A stretch of 64,000 bases of DNA from NCBI RefSeq assembly GCF_000349945.1, contig NC_020516.1, positions 2,666,001-2,730,000 on the forward strand, given 5' to 3'. The stretch's first letter is position 1; every line of letters starts with the position of its first letter. Positions 8,476 to 17,025 of this stretch are shown piece by piece. The notes beneath the pieces are model-generated. The model was not told the DNA's origin. It saw nothing but the letters and a program-made list of their open reading frames with translations, and did no database searches. This stretch comes from Azoarcus sp. KH32C. Its GTDB lineage: Bacteria > Pseudomonadota > Gammaproteobacteria > Burkholderiales > Rhodocyclaceae. The position numbers and the translations under genes are program-made.

Positions 8476-9021
8476 ATGCAGCTACCAACCCAAATCGTAT
8501 TTCGTGACATGCCGCCCTCCGACGCGATAGAGGCGGCCCTTCGCGCCAAGGCCGCGAAGCTCGACCGCTTCTACGACCGCATCATGAGCTGCCGGGTCAC
8601 AGTGGGGACAATCCGGAAGCACAAGCATCAGGGCAAACTCTACAACATCCGCGTCGATGTCACGGTGCCGGGCTCCGAGATCGTGGTCAATCGCGACAAT
8701 GCGGAGGACATCTATGTGGCCATCCGCGACGCCTTCGATCACGCCGACCGCCGGCTCGAAGAATATGCCCGCCGCCAGCGGGGCGACGTGAAGACCCACG
8801 AGCCGGAGTCGCGCGGGCGCATCGTGCGGCTGTTCGGGGAGGACGGCTACGGCTTCATCGAGAAGGCGGACGGCACCGAGTTCTACTTCCACCGTTACAA
8901 CGTCGTACATCCGGAATTCGACGCCCTCGAGGTGGGGGACGAGGTTGCGTTCATCGAGGAAGCCGGCGGGGAGGGATTGCAGGCCAACCGGGTCAGCGCA
9001 CATCTGCGCCCGTCTCGCTGA
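8476..9021 (+). CDS. Ribosome hibernation factor-like protein fused to a cold-shock domain (HPF/RaiA-CSD)
   Basis: A 181-residue fusion. Residues 1-100 are an HPF/RaiA (S30AE) domain with the IEAALRAKAAKLDRFYDRI helix and the VNRDNAEDIYVAIRDAFDHADRRLEEY second helix. Residues 112-178 are a cold-shock domain with RNP-like motifs (GYGFIEKADG, EFYFHRYNV). HPF/RaiA domains bind the 30S decoding site and cold-shock domains bind RNA, so a role in translation under stress is likely. The ATG has a strong AGGAGG site 6-7 bases upstream. Transcribed away from the lon fragment. Confidence 0.88.
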   Translation: MQLPTQIVFRDMPPSDAIEAALRAKAAKLDRFYDRIMSCRVTVGTIRKHKHQGKLYNIRVDVTVPGSEIVVNRDNAEDIYVAIRDAFDHADRRLEEYARRQRGDVKTHEPESRGRIVRLFGEDGYGFIEKADGTEFYFHRYNVVHPEFDALEVGDEVAFIEEAGGEGLQANRVSAHLRPSR

Positions 9022-9300
9022 GCGTCCGCTACCACTGTCAGCCGGGCGCCGCCTTCGAGCTGACCATCTGGGCCCCTGCGTGCATGAGTCTTATGGCATT
9101 CTCGAATGCAGACTGCGGAATGGCGTAGGTGCCAAACGAACAAAACGTGCGGCCGATTACGGACTTCCTCTACGCCGTGCCGGCGAGCTGGCTGTCAACG
9201 CCGTTCCCCAGCTGCGGCTGTCCATACCGGTCGAGCGCAGCAGCAAGGGATACAGCGTGTTCGCGAACGGCGAAGTGCACGAAGGCTCGTCATCCGAATC

Positions 9301-10032
9301 CTAAGCCGGAAACTCGAACAGCCAGTTTTCTCCCGACAGTTCCCGTTGCCACACGACGCGGTGCGGCGGTTTGATCAGAAGCATCCAGCTCTGCTGGGTG
9401 TTGCGATACGGCTCCGCAACGGCCTTGAAGACCTCGGGGACAAGCAGCGCAAGGCAGTAGCCGCCGGGACGGCGCACCGATTCGTAGCGGATGGCCTCGA
9501 TGTAGGCCTTGCGGGCCGCATCGGCCAGTTCCTGAGTCGCGGAATAGTCGGAAGGGTGCGTCCAGGCGGCGCGATCTTCAATCAGTGGAGACGTGGATAG
9601 GTCCAGGGCTCGTGGAGTAGCCGCGAAGAACTCGAAGAGCGTGATCGGCACGGATTTCGACTGGCTCTTGAGAAACTCGCTGTCTGTCCAGAAGCGGAGC
9701 CGCCAATAGCTGCTTTCGGCGCACGCCGTCTCCCGTTCCTCCGCGCCATAGAAGACGCCGGGATCATGTCGACGGCGGAAACGCGAGCCCCCCGGCAGCG
9801 GCCAGTAGCGGAAAGGGGTCGCGAGAAGCCAGTGCAGTCCCCAGGTCGCTTCCGGAAGTCGCGGCTTGGCTTCTTCGAGGATGTCTTCGAGCAAGGCCTG
9901 GTGGGCGAGATCCCCGCCGACGAGGGCCATCGTCGCGACTTTGTGCTGAGCTTCGACGGCACGCCAGCCCGAGCCGGACCAATTCAGGACTTCAGACGCG
10001 AGCGCGGTAGGCGTCCAGGTATTCACAGACAT
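9301..10032 (-). CDS. RES-domain toxin of a type II toxin-antitoxin system
   Basis: A 243-residue RES family protein. The Arg (FRYWPLP...RF), Gly-Tyr (GVFYGAEE), Glu (ACAES) and downstream Ser (YESVRRPGG) positions that give the family its name are visible. RES toxins are structurally related to ADP-ribosyltransferases and deplete NAD+ or modify PRPP synthetase. The start overlaps the end of the antitoxin gene by 41 bp, so the two are cotranscribed and probably coupled; an internal start is possible but lacks a better ribosome site. The 9022-9300 interval downstream shows no gene. Confidence 0.88.
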   Translation of the reverse strand: MSVNTWTPTALASEVLNWSGSGWRAVEAQHKVATMALVGGDLAHQALLEDILEEAKPRLPEATWGLHWLLATPFRYWPLPGGSRFRRRHDPGVFYGAEERETACAESSYWRLRFWTDSEFLKSQSKSVPITLFEFFAATPRALDLSTSPLIEDRAAWTHPSDYSATQELADAARKAYIEAIRYESVRRPGGYCLALLVPEVFKAVAEPYRNTQQSWMLLIKPPHRVVWQRELSGENWLFEFPA

Positions 10033-10372
10033 GGATCAGACCGTCTACACGCTTGATCAAATCAATCGGGCGTTGCCCTGGAAAAGCCTGGTTCGGAGAA
10101 TGCAGCCAGCCGCGCGCGAGATTGTCATCGCCGCCGACCAGGGAAAAAAGCGATCGGTAGAGTCGCACGACGAAGGTGGACAGTTCCCACTCCTTGGTCG
10201 ATGCGCGCAGATGACTCTCGCCCTTCAGCAAACGCGAGGCGGTCGGCTGACTGACGCCGATGATCTGACCGAGGTCGGTCGGACCAATGTGCAGCCTTCT
10301 GGCGACTTCGCTCACGGCCTGTCCCAGCACGCTCGCGCGATCGGCTGGGGACGGGGCGGATTGCTTTTGCAT
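9992..10372 (-). CDS. Xre/MbcA/ParS family antitoxin, DNA-binding
   Basis: A 126-residue antitoxin partner of the RES toxin. The N-terminal half has an Xre-like helix-turn-helix (TDLGQIIGVSQPTASRLLKG). The C-terminal half is the toxin-binding MbcA/ParS/Xre domain, with the typical LFSLVGGDDNLARGWLHS segment. It lies first in the operon, as usual for this class, and likely represses it by binding the inverted repeat that covers its start codon. Confidence 0.9.
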   Translation of the reverse strand: MQKQSAPSPADRASVLGQAVSEVARRLHIGPTDLGQIIGVSQPTASRLLKGESHLRASTKEWELSTFVVRLYRSLFSLVGGDDNLARGWLHSPNQAFPGQRPIDLIKRVDGLIHVCEYLDAYRARV

Positions 10373-10420
10373 TTCATTCTCTTGAATGATTTTACGTAAT
10401 TCGATTCTAGTGAATGAAAT
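10371..10420 (-). promoter_or_regulatory. Probable operator of the RES-Xre operon
   Basis: Perfect 9-bp inverted repeat ATTTCATTC (10371-10379) and GAATGAAAT (10412-10420), with an additional internal GAAT half-site at 10384-10387. It spans the antitoxin start codon and the upstream AT-richer stretch. The position fits autorepression by the Xre antitoxin; binding is inferred. Confidence 0.6.
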
Positions 10421-10585
10421 GTCCGAGGTCCACCTAAATTGTGATCGTCATCTGCGCTCGAAGTGGAAGACGAGATCCTCGGCGGGGGCATGGATTGATT
10501 TCGCGACGCGGGGGATTATTTCCTCGTTGCGACGTCTAACGCAGACACCGAGTACGGCAAATCCAAGAACCACGGAGATCAGATC

Positions 10586-11017
10586 ATGTTTGCCTACAAT
10601 AAAGACCTCGCCGCCTGGGCGGCCGAGCAGGCGCAGTTGCTGCGAAACGGCCAGGTTGCGCAGCTCGACACCGACCACATCGCCGAAGAGCTCGAGTCCT
10701 TGGCCCGCAGCGAACGACGCACATTGGCGACCTGCATGTCCGGCCTGCTTGCGCAACTCCTCGCCGGCCAATATCAGCCCGAGCGCAAGACTGCCGTCTG
10801 GCATGCGACCATCCGGTCCGAGCGGAGGGAGATTCGGCAATTGCTGGAAGAGTCGCCGAGTCTGGCGGCAAACCTATCGCAGTCACGCTGGCGAGACATG
10901 GTCTGGAGCAGCGCGTACGCCGAAGTGGTCACGGAGACCGGTCTCGATGCCCTTCCGGCGACATGCCCGTGGTCACTTGAGGATCAGGTGCTTGCGGACG
11001 AGTGGCTGCCAGTCTGA
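10586..11017 (+). CDS. DUF29 family protein
   Basis: A 143-residue protein of the DUF29 family, recognised from the N-terminal YNKDLAAWAAEQAQLLR, the DTDHIAEELESLARSERR segment and the RSERREIRQLLEESPSL helix. The function is unknown. DUF29 genes are scattered and often multicopy in cyanobacteria and proteobacteria and often lie near toxin-antitoxin genes. The ATG has a CGGAG site. It is convergent with the next gene, with only 9 bp between the stops. Confidence 0.8.
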   Translation: MFAYNKDLAAWAAEQAQLLRNGQVAQLDTDHIAEELESLARSERRTLATCMSGLLAQLLAGQYQPERKTAVWHATIRSERREIRQLLEESPSLAANLSQSRWRDMVWSSAYAEVVTETGLDALPATCPWSLEDQVLADEWLPV

Positions 11018-11026
11018 CAGGATCGA

Positions 11027-11530
11027 TCAGCCAGGCCTGCGGAAGTCATCCTCGAGCCACGCGTGCGCGCTGGCCGTTGTCAGTTTGAATCCCGCGTCCA
11101 CGCGCAGCCGGGCCAGTTCTTCGCCCGCCGCGTCGTAGGCCCCCAGCAGGGCATGGGGATCGAATTCGTCGGCAACGATATCGAGTGTGACGCTGACCGG
11201 GCCGAATTCCGTGTTCACGGTGAGCTTCTTGTGAAGCGTCGCATGCAGCTGTTGCTCATGGCGGCGCAGGACCTCCGAGGCGGTCTTGACCAGGGTGTTG
11301 AAGGCAGAGGAATCGAGGGGCTTCGGGTTCTTCTTGTCGCGCCCCATCGTCCAGGGGCCGACCAGGGCGGGCTCGGGCTCGCCATCCTTGATCATTTCGA
11401 CCGCCCATCCGTCGTCGTCCATGTTCTTGATGACGCGGGCGGTCCAGCCGTCGTCGCACCATAGGCGCGGCTCTTTCACCGGGGCGGCTGGGTCGTCCGC
11501 TGCGGCTTCGTTCATTGGATTCGAGGTCAT
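11027..11530 (-). CDS. Conserved hypothetical protein
   Basis: A 167-residue soluble, acidic protein without signal peptide or membrane segment and without a motif I recognise. Its N-terminal part is rich in Trp and Asp (WCDDGWTARVIKNMDDDGWAV), and the C-terminal half looks like an alpha/beta domain ending in WLEDDF. Codon use matches the neighbours. It reads divergently from the RIO-type kinase across about 107 bp. I cannot assign a function. Confidence 0.65.
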   Translation of the reverse strand: MTSNPMNEAAADDPAAPVKEPRLWCDDGWTARVIKNMDDDGWAVEMIKDGEPEPALVGPWTMGRDKKNPKPLDSSAFNTLVKTASEVLRRHEQQLHATLHKKLTVNTEFGPVSVTLDIVADEFDPHALLGAYDAAGEELARLRVDAGFKLTTASAHAWLEDDFRRPG

Positions 11531-11637
11531 GAGCGGATTTTACGTCCTGCCACGGCCATGATGCGAATCGCGGTTCGGAGGGGTAAGGGTGTAAGCTGCT
11601 TGGTTTCGCCCAATTCCACCCAGTTCACCAGGAAAGC

Positions 11638-12495
11638 ATGAAAACGCCTAGCAGAATCGAGCCGCTGGTGACCGACGGCCTCGTCGACCGCGTCACGCGT
11701 CAGTTGATGAGCGGCAAGGAGGCGATGGTCTTCGTCGTCGAGTGCGGCGACGAAGTGCGTTGTGCCAAGGTCTACAAGGAAGCGAACAAGCGCGCCTTCC
11801 GTCAGGCGGTCGATTACACCGAAGGCCGCAAGGTCAAGAACAGCCGGCAGGCGCGCGCGATGGCAAAGGGTTCGCGCTACGGGCGGCAGGAGCAGGAGGC
11901 CGCCTGGCAAAGCGCCGAGGTCGATGCGCTGTATCGCCTGGCCGCGGCCGGCGTTCGTGTGCCGACGCCGTACAACTTCCACGAAGGCGTGCTGCTGATG
12001 GAGCTGGTGGCCGACGCGGACGGCGAACCGGCGCCGCGGCTCAACGACATCGTGATGAGCGAAGACGATGCGCGGCGGCACCATGCTTTTCTGGTCCGGC
12101 AGGTGGTGCGCATGCTGTGTGCGGGCATCGTCCACGGCGATTTGTCCGAATACAACATCCTGGTCGATGCCGATGGGCCAGTGATCATCGATCTGCCGCA
12201 GGCGATCGACGCGGCGGCCAACAACAACGCCAGCCGCATGCTGGAGCGGGACGTCGACAACCTCGCCGCCTACTTTGGCCAGTTCGCGCCGGAGCTTCTG
12301 ACGACCGATTACGGCAAGGAAATCTGGTCGCTCTACGAGTCGGGCAGCTTGCACCCGGACATCGAATTGACCGGGCATTTCAAGCGTGACGAGAAGCTCG
12401 CCGACCTGGACGAAATCATGCAGGTCATCGAGGCGGCGCGTGCCGAAGATGCCGCGCGCCGGGCGCGCATGGCGGGCGTCGATATCGCTGAATAG
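11638..12495 (+). CDS. RIO1-like serine protein kinase (PA4780 family)
   Basis: A 285-residue atypical protein kinase. It has the glycine-poor ATP loop (LMSGKEAMVFVV), the ATP-binding Lys (CAKVYKE), the catalytic loop HGDLSEYN and the metal-binding IIDLPQ, which are the RIO hallmarks. Bacterial members of this group have no agreed substrate. It is convergent with the ABC-F gene, 13 bp apart. Start ATG at 11638 follows CCAGGAAAGC. Confidence 0.88.
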   Translation: MKTPSRIEPLVTDGLVDRVTRQLMSGKEAMVFVVECGDEVRCAKVYKEANKRAFRQAVDYTEGRKVKNSRQARAMAKGSRYGRQEQEAAWQSAEVDALYRLAAAGVRVPTPYNFHEGVLLMELVADADGEPAPRLNDIVMSEDDARRHHAFLVRQVVRMLCAGIVHGDLSEYNILVDADGPVIIDLPQAIDAAANNNASRMLERDVDNLAAYFGQFAPELLTTDYGKEIWSLYESGSLHPDIELTGHFKRDEKLADLDEIMQVIEAARAEDAARRARMAGVDIAE

Positions 12496-12508
12496 CCGCT
12501 TCGCGGCG

Positions 12509-14443
12509 TCAGCCCTGTTCTGCCGCTTCGATCTCCTCGGAAAGCTGCAGCCAGCTGTCCTCGTGGGCATTCAGGGTTTCGTCGATCTGCTGCAACTCCT
12601 TTCCCAGTTCGGCGAGTTGCTGCACCGAGGGCGAGCTGGCCAGGCGGGCTTCGGCGGCGTGCTTGCGCGCTTGTACTTCCAGGATCGTCTGCTCCAGCTT
12701 GCCGAGGTCGCGCTTTAGGCTCTTGAGCTTCTCGGGGCTGATCCGGTTGGCGGGAGCCGGTGCCGGCGCGGGTTCGTGCTTCGGGCTCTTGAGCGAGGCC
12801 TTGAGCTCTTCGCGGGCACGACGGGCTTCGTCGAGCAGGTATTGCTGGTAGTCGTCCAGATCGCCGTCGAAGGGTTCGACGCCGCCGCGGGAGACCAGCC
12901 AGAACTCGTCGCACACCGAGCGCAGCAAGGCCCGGTCGTGCGAAACCAGCATCACCGTGCCCTCGAATTCGTTGAGGGCCATCGCCAGCGCTTCGCGGGT
13001 CGCGAGGTCGAGGTGGTTGGTCGGTTCGTCCAGCAAGAGCAGATTGGGGCGTTGCCAGACGAGCATGCACAGCACGAGGCGGGCCTTTTCGCCGCCGCTC
13101 ATGGTGCCCACCGGCTGCTGGACCATGTCGCCACTGAAGTTGAAGGTGCCGAGGAAGGTGCGCAGATCCTGCTCGCGACCGCTCTGGCCGGCGGGTAGGC
13201 CTTCGCGGGCCATGCGCACCATATGCTCGAGCGGATTGTCCTGGGGACGGAGCACATCGAGTTCCTGCTGCGCGAAATAGCCGATGCGCAGCCCCTTGCC
13301 CTCGGTGACGACGCCGCTGGTGGGGGCGAGGTCGCGGGCGATGGTTTTCACCAGCGTGGACTTGCCGCGGCCGTTGGCGCCAAGGATGCCGATGCGCTCG
13401 CCGGCCATCACCGACTTGTTCACGCCGCGCACGATCACCGTCGGCGGCGTGTCGGCAGGGGCGCCTTCCGGCGGCGGATAGCCGAAGCAGGCGTTTTCCA
13501 TCGCCAGCATCGGGTTGGGCAGGTTGAGCGGTTCCTTGAACTCGAAGGTGAAGTCGGCGCTGGCGAGCACCGGCGCCAGCTTGTCCATGCGGTCCAGCGC
13601 CTTGACGCGGCTCTGGGCCTGCTTGGCCTTGCTGGCCTTGGCCTTGAAGCGGGCGATGAACTTCTGCAGGTGGGCGATCTTGTCCTGCTGCTTCGCGTAA
13701 GCGTTCTGCTGCAGCTCGAGCTGCAGGGCGCGGGTGTCCTCGAACGTCGAGTAGTTGCCGCCGTAGCGGGTCAGCTTGTGGTTGTCGATGTGCACCGTGA
13801 CGTCGGTGATCGCGTCGAGGAATTCGCGGTCGTGGCTGATGACCACCAGCGTGCCGGTGTAACGCTTGAGCCAGGCTTCGAGCCAGACGAGGGCGTCGAG
13901 GTCGAGGTGGTTGGTCGGTTCGTCGAGGAGCAGCAGGTCGGACGGGCACATCAGCGCTCGGGCGAGTTGCAGGCGCATGCGCCAGCCGCCGGAGAAGCTG
14001 TTCACCGGGTTGCACAGTTCGGTGGTCTTGAAGCCGAGCCCGAGGATCAGCGCCTGGGAACGCGCCTGGGCGTCGTGGGCGCCCGCGTCGTGCAGGGCCA
14101 TGTAGGCGTAGGCCATGCGCTCGCCGTCGTCGCTGGCTTCGGCCGCCGCGACTTCCTGCTGTGCGGCGAGCAGGGCGGTGTCGCCCTCGATCACGAAGTC
14201 GGTGGCCGACTGGCTGGTCTCCGGCATGTCTTGCGCCACCTGCGCCATGCGCCAGGCCGCCGGGATGTGGAAGTCGCCGGAATCCTCATGCAGCGTGCCG
14301 TTGAGCAGGCCGAACAGCGACGACTTGCCGGCACCGTTGCGCCCGACCAGGCCGACCTTTTCGCCGGGGTTGAGGATGACGGAGGTGCTGTCGAGCAGCA
14401 CCTTGGCGCCACGGCGAAGGGTGACGTCCTTGAGGGTGATCAT
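12509..14443 (-). CDS. yheS: ABC-F family ATPase (YheS-type)
   Basis: A 644-residue duplicated ABC protein without membrane domain. The first cassette has GRNGAGKSS, the signature SGGWRMRLQLARAL and LLLDEPTNHLD. The second has GANGRGKST, MSGGEKARLVL and LLLDEPTNHLD. An interdomain linker rich in Lys and Ala (about residues 230-290) and a C-terminal coiled coil (from about residue 570) complete the ABC-F plan. ABC-F proteins act on the ribosome E site to relieve stalls. YheS is the best fit by order and length; Uup is the alternative. Confidence 0.9.
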   Translation of the reverse strand: MITLKDVTLRRGAKVLLDSTSVILNPGEKVGLVGRNGAGKSSLFGLLNGTLHEDSGDFHIPAAWRMAQVAQDMPETSQSATDFVIEGDTALLAAQQEVAAAEASDDGERMAYAYMALHDAGAHDAQARSQALILGLGFKTTELCNPVNSFSGGWRMRLQLARALMCPSDLLLLDEPTNHLDLDALVWLEAWLKRYTGTLVVISHDREFLDAITDVTVHIDNHKLTRYGGNYSTFEDTRALQLELQQNAYAKQQDKIAHLQKFIARFKAKASKAKQAQSRVKALDRMDKLAPVLASADFTFEFKEPLNLPNPMLAMENACFGYPPPEGAPADTPPTVIVRGVNKSVMAGERIGILGANGRGKSTLVKTIARDLAPTSGVVTEGKGLRIGYFAQQELDVLRPQDNPLEHMVRMAREGLPAGQSGREQDLRTFLGTFNFSGDMVQQPVGTMSGGEKARLVLCMLVWQRPNLLLLDEPTNHLDLATREALAMALNEFEGTVMLVSHDRALLRSVCDEFWLVSRGGVEPFDGDLDDYQQYLLDEARRAREELKASLKSPKHEPAPAPAPANRISPEKLKSLKRDLGKLEQTILEVQARKHAAEARLASSPSVQQLAELGKELQQIDETLNAHEDSWLQLSEEIEAAEQG

Positions 14444-15149
14444 GAAATTAAGGCTCTGATATGGGCGCTGCGGTTGCGGGCGGATAGGGAAAAGAACGCG
14501 CGCGGGGACCGCACTGCGGAGCTCGACCGAATCGGGATGGACGCAAGGATACGTTCTTTGGGGACGCGTCGCTCAGCCGAATGCCTCTGAGGGGCTCCGC
14601 CCGAAAAATATGGCGCCGAATGCAGTATCGCGCCATTTTATGTGGCGCGCAAATAACCAGACGTGCCACTCCATGGCCGCGGCAGCTATGCGCAGCGTGT
14701 AGTCATGGCCACGAACGCCTGCGGTGCTGCACGTCGGCGTACCGACCAGTACTACGACCAGCACCGGCAGCAGGCTCGATGCGCGGAAGCGCAGATGCTG
14801 CGGCGATAACCAAGCACCCGTTCGTTGCACCAAAGAAATCTGGCTCCTTGAGCGGCAGGTTTGAGGTTAGACCGGCGGTGTATGCAGCATGGCGCGAGTC
14901 GGGGGCGGCAACTCCGGTCTGTCATCACCCCGACTGCACGCTCTGTGCGCCAACAATGTGCACGATTTACCGAGGCAGCAGATCAATCGCACAGACGCTT
15001 TCCAGGAACGTCAACCGACAGGGGCAGCGTTCGCTGGCGCACAGAGGCCCACGCTGATTCGGAGTAGTTTGAACTGAACTCATCGATTGCGGACCCGGTT
15101 CTTGGTGCCCGAGCGGCAGTCCAGACGATCCTGGCCCACGGAGGAAGAT
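14444..15149. other. Intergenic region without recognisable gene
   Basis: About 700 bp with no coding sequence I can support. Several short frames are open on both strands but show no family resemblance and no good ribosome site. A small hairpin (ATGGCGC at 14610 and GCGCCAT ending at 14636) followed by TTTTA could be a weak terminator or a repeat remnant. The stretch marks the left border of the accessory zone. Confidence 0.5.
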
Positions 15150-15359
15150 ATGAAAGCTTTGATGACCATGGGGCTTGCCACCTTGCCCTTGGCAGCTGCC
15201 GGCCAAGCTTCGGCACAGAACGCAGGCATGATGACCGGCGCCGACGGGGGCATGTGGAGCGGCGGTTGGATGGCCGGATACGGCGGGTTCTGGGTGCCGA
15301 TCCTGCTGGTTGCGGTGGTCGCGCTTGTCGTCTGGATCGTCATGCAAAAGCGCAAATAA
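15150..15359 (+). CDS. Small secreted/membrane protein
   Basis: A 69-residue protein with an N-terminal signal-like segment (residues 1-22, ending ASA), a Gly/Met/Trp-rich middle (MMTGADGGMWSGGWMAGYGG) and one hydrophobic C-terminal helix ending in KRK. The start is set at 15150, where GGAGG lies 5-6 bases upstream, although the frame is open from 15087. Small Gly/Trp/Met proteins of this shape are frequent near heavy-metal and redox genes. The function is unknown. Confidence 0.7.
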   Translation: MKALMTMGLATLPLAAAGQASAQNAGMMTGADGGMWSGGWMAGYGGFWVPILLVAVVALVVWIVMQKRK

Positions 15360-15536
15360 ATGGAGTTCGAAGATTGGCATGGTGCGCTCTCATTAGCCGA
15401 CCGCTGGGGCCCCGGTCGGACGATACGCGCGATTCAGGCCAATGAAATGGTTCGCCTATGGAGTTCGAGAGCTTCACGCGGTATCAGTGGTCGCACGCCT
15501 AGGGCATAACTGCACAAATCAGGTCGGGAGATTGAA

Positions 15537-15983
15537 ATGAATTCAGCAACCACCACGCCGCCGTCCACTGCGGGCTACGGCTTCCACTGCGGGCTGAAGG
15601 CCACGGACTTTGCGCAGGCCGTGACGCTTGTCACCGAGTCGCTCAAGGCCGAGGGCTTCGGGGTGCTGACCGACATCGACGTGCAGGCCACGATGAAAGC
15701 CAAGCTGGGGATCGACGGGCGCCCCTATCGAATCCTCGGCGCCTGCAATCCTCCTCTGGCCCATCAGGCGCTGACCGCGGAACCCGACATCGGACTGCTG
15801 CTGCCGTGCAACGTCGTCGTTCGCGAGGAGATCGATGGCCACATTGTCGTCGGTTTCATGGATCCTGTGGCCGTGCTGCAGTTGACCCGCGACCCTGAGA
15901 TCGGCCGCATCGCACATGAAGTTCGCGAGCGGCTGGAGCGCGTGCGCTCGGCGCTGATCGCTCGATCCGATGGTTCAACATAG
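15537..15983 (+). CDS. DUF302 domain protein
   Basis: A 148-residue cytoplasmic protein with one DUF302 domain, recognised by the EGFGVLTDIDVQATMKAKLG block, the YRILGACNPPLAHQAL block and the GLLLPCNVVV strand. Its length is typical. The fold is known but the function is not; DUF302 genes are common in sulfur- and metal-related islands. GGGAG lies 6 bases before the ATG. The transposase remnant begins directly after its stop, so the last residues may have been altered by an insertion. Confidence 0.85.
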   Translation: MNSATTTPPSTAGYGFHCGLKATDFAQAVTLVTESLKAEGFGVLTDIDVQATMKAKLGIDGRPYRILGACNPPLAHQALTAEPDIGLLLPCNVVVREEIDGHIVVGFMDPVAVLQLTRDPEIGRIAHEVRERLERVRSALIARSDGST

Positions 15984-15988
15984 CGCTG

Positions 15989-16386
15989 ACTGTACACATC
16001 CTGCCGATTGCCCATGTTGTCGAACTGACGGGTCTGCACTGGCACGCCATCAAGCGCATCGACCATCGACGTCTGCAGGCCCAATACGGGCACTTCGAGG
16101 CACGGGGCGTGCGTCGGCCGGTGATGGACGAATTCGCGCTGCACAAGGGGCACCTCTACGCGACGGTGATCATGGATGCCGAGCGGATGCGGGTACTTTG
16201 GGTTGGAGAAGGCAACAGCCGCGAGGCGATTCGGCCGTTCTTCCAACTGCTTGGCGAAGGAACACCAGCGTCCTTGAGGGCGTCAATAACCGCATCAAGG
16301 TCATCAAGCGCATGGCCTACGGCTTCAGGGCCTCAGCCTATTTCTTTCTGAAAATCAAGGCCGCCTTTCCCGGAAAGGCGCGATAA
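15989..16386 (+). pseudogene. ISL3-family transposase remnant
   Basis: Two pieces of an ISL3 DDE transposase in different frames. The first, frame 2, runs from about 15989 to 16261 and includes LTGLHWHAIKRID and MDEFALHKGHLYATV with the first catalytic Asp. The second, frame 1 up to the stop at 16386, has LEGVNNRIKVIKRMAYGFR with the catalytic Glu and an AYFFLKIKAAFPG tail. The middle, including the second catalytic Asp, and the N-terminal zinc-finger/HTH are missing, so the element is dead. No terminal inverted repeats were identified. Confidence 0.85.
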
Positions 16387-16419
16387 ACCGAAAATTTCCA
16401 CCAATTGCAGGAGCAATCA

Positions 16420-16690
16420 ATGACCTACGAAGTCCTCGAGTGTGACTTGCTGGTGGTGGGCGCCGTTGAATCCTCCGAGGTCCGAATCGTGTCTGCCGAT
16501 GGACCGCGCTCCGTACTACGCATTGATCGTCTATCCCGCCATCACCTTCACCTTCGGCGGCCTGACGATCGACACCGGCGCGCAGGTCCTCGACAACCAG
16601 GGCAGGGCCGTTCCGGGACTGTTGGCGGCGGGCAGTGATGCCTGCCCGAGCCGAGTGCTCCAGCCACGCTGGCGTTGGCCGACATGTGAT
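16420..16690 (+). pseudogene. Remnant of an FAD-dependent fumarate reductase/succinate dehydrogenase-type flavoprotein
   Basis: The start (MTYEVLECDLLVVG after a CAGGAG ribosome site) is the FAD-binding N-terminus of a flavoprotein. After about 15 codons the sequence breaks, and from about 16500 another frame encodes APYYALIVYPAITFTFGGL, then IDTGAQVLDNQGRAVPGLL and AAGSDA. That is the segment near the C-terminus of fumarate reductase-like flavoproteins that closes over FAD. Several hundred codons between the two parts are gone, and the tail after AAGSDA is scrambled. Confidence 0.7.
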
Positions 16691-16803
16691 GAAGCGGTAC
16701 GCGTAAGGCCGCGGGGGCGCAAGCCGGGATCACCGCGTCAGCGGTTCGATATACGGCTGGTAGCCGTGACTTCAGTTCTCCCGGCGCCGACGCAATGATC
16801 ATC

Positions 16804-17025
16804 TCAAGGAATTGAGACCCAGCCCTCAAGCGCCTGGTGGGCCGCCGCGTCCAGGGTCGTGGGGTGGAAAGGATCGCCGTAATTGTGATCCTGTTGGTCC
16901 TCCAACATCTGACCGAGCAAGCCGAGTCGGTTGGAGTAGTCCCATATGCCGCCGCGCACGGCGCTCATCGCCTTGGTGTCGAGGGTTTCGGTGGCGGGCA
17001 GGTCGTGGATGGTGAGGTGGGTCAT
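16804..17025 (-). CDS. Small peptide with double-glycine leader, putative RiPP/bacteriocin-like precursor
   Basis: A 73-residue peptide. Residues 1-26 look like a double-glycine leader: LTIHDLPATETLD with regularly spaced hydrophobic residues, then MSAVRGG. The remaining 47 residues (starting IWDYSNRLG) are acidic and lack Cys. The ATG has a good CAGGAGA site 6-7 bases upstream, which supports translation. Leaders of this form are cleaved by C39-peptidase ABC exporters, none of which is encoded in this window. It could instead be an orphan peptide of unknown use. No product should be inferred. Confidence 0.6.
   Translation of the reverse strand: MTHLTIHDLPATETLDTKAMSAVRGGIWDYSNRLGLLGQMLEDQQDHNYGDPFHPTTLDAAAHQALEGWVSIP

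Noticed and set aside
12333..14015. A 560-codon frame overlapping the ABC-F gene on the same strand in another frame
   Set aside because: The product is Arg/Pro/His-rich; the ABC-F frame has all Walker motifs.
14610..14640. Hairpin in the 14.4-15.1 kb gap as a strong terminator or miniature transposon
   Set aside because: The stem is 7 bp with a 13-base loop, the T run is short, and no second copy was noticed.
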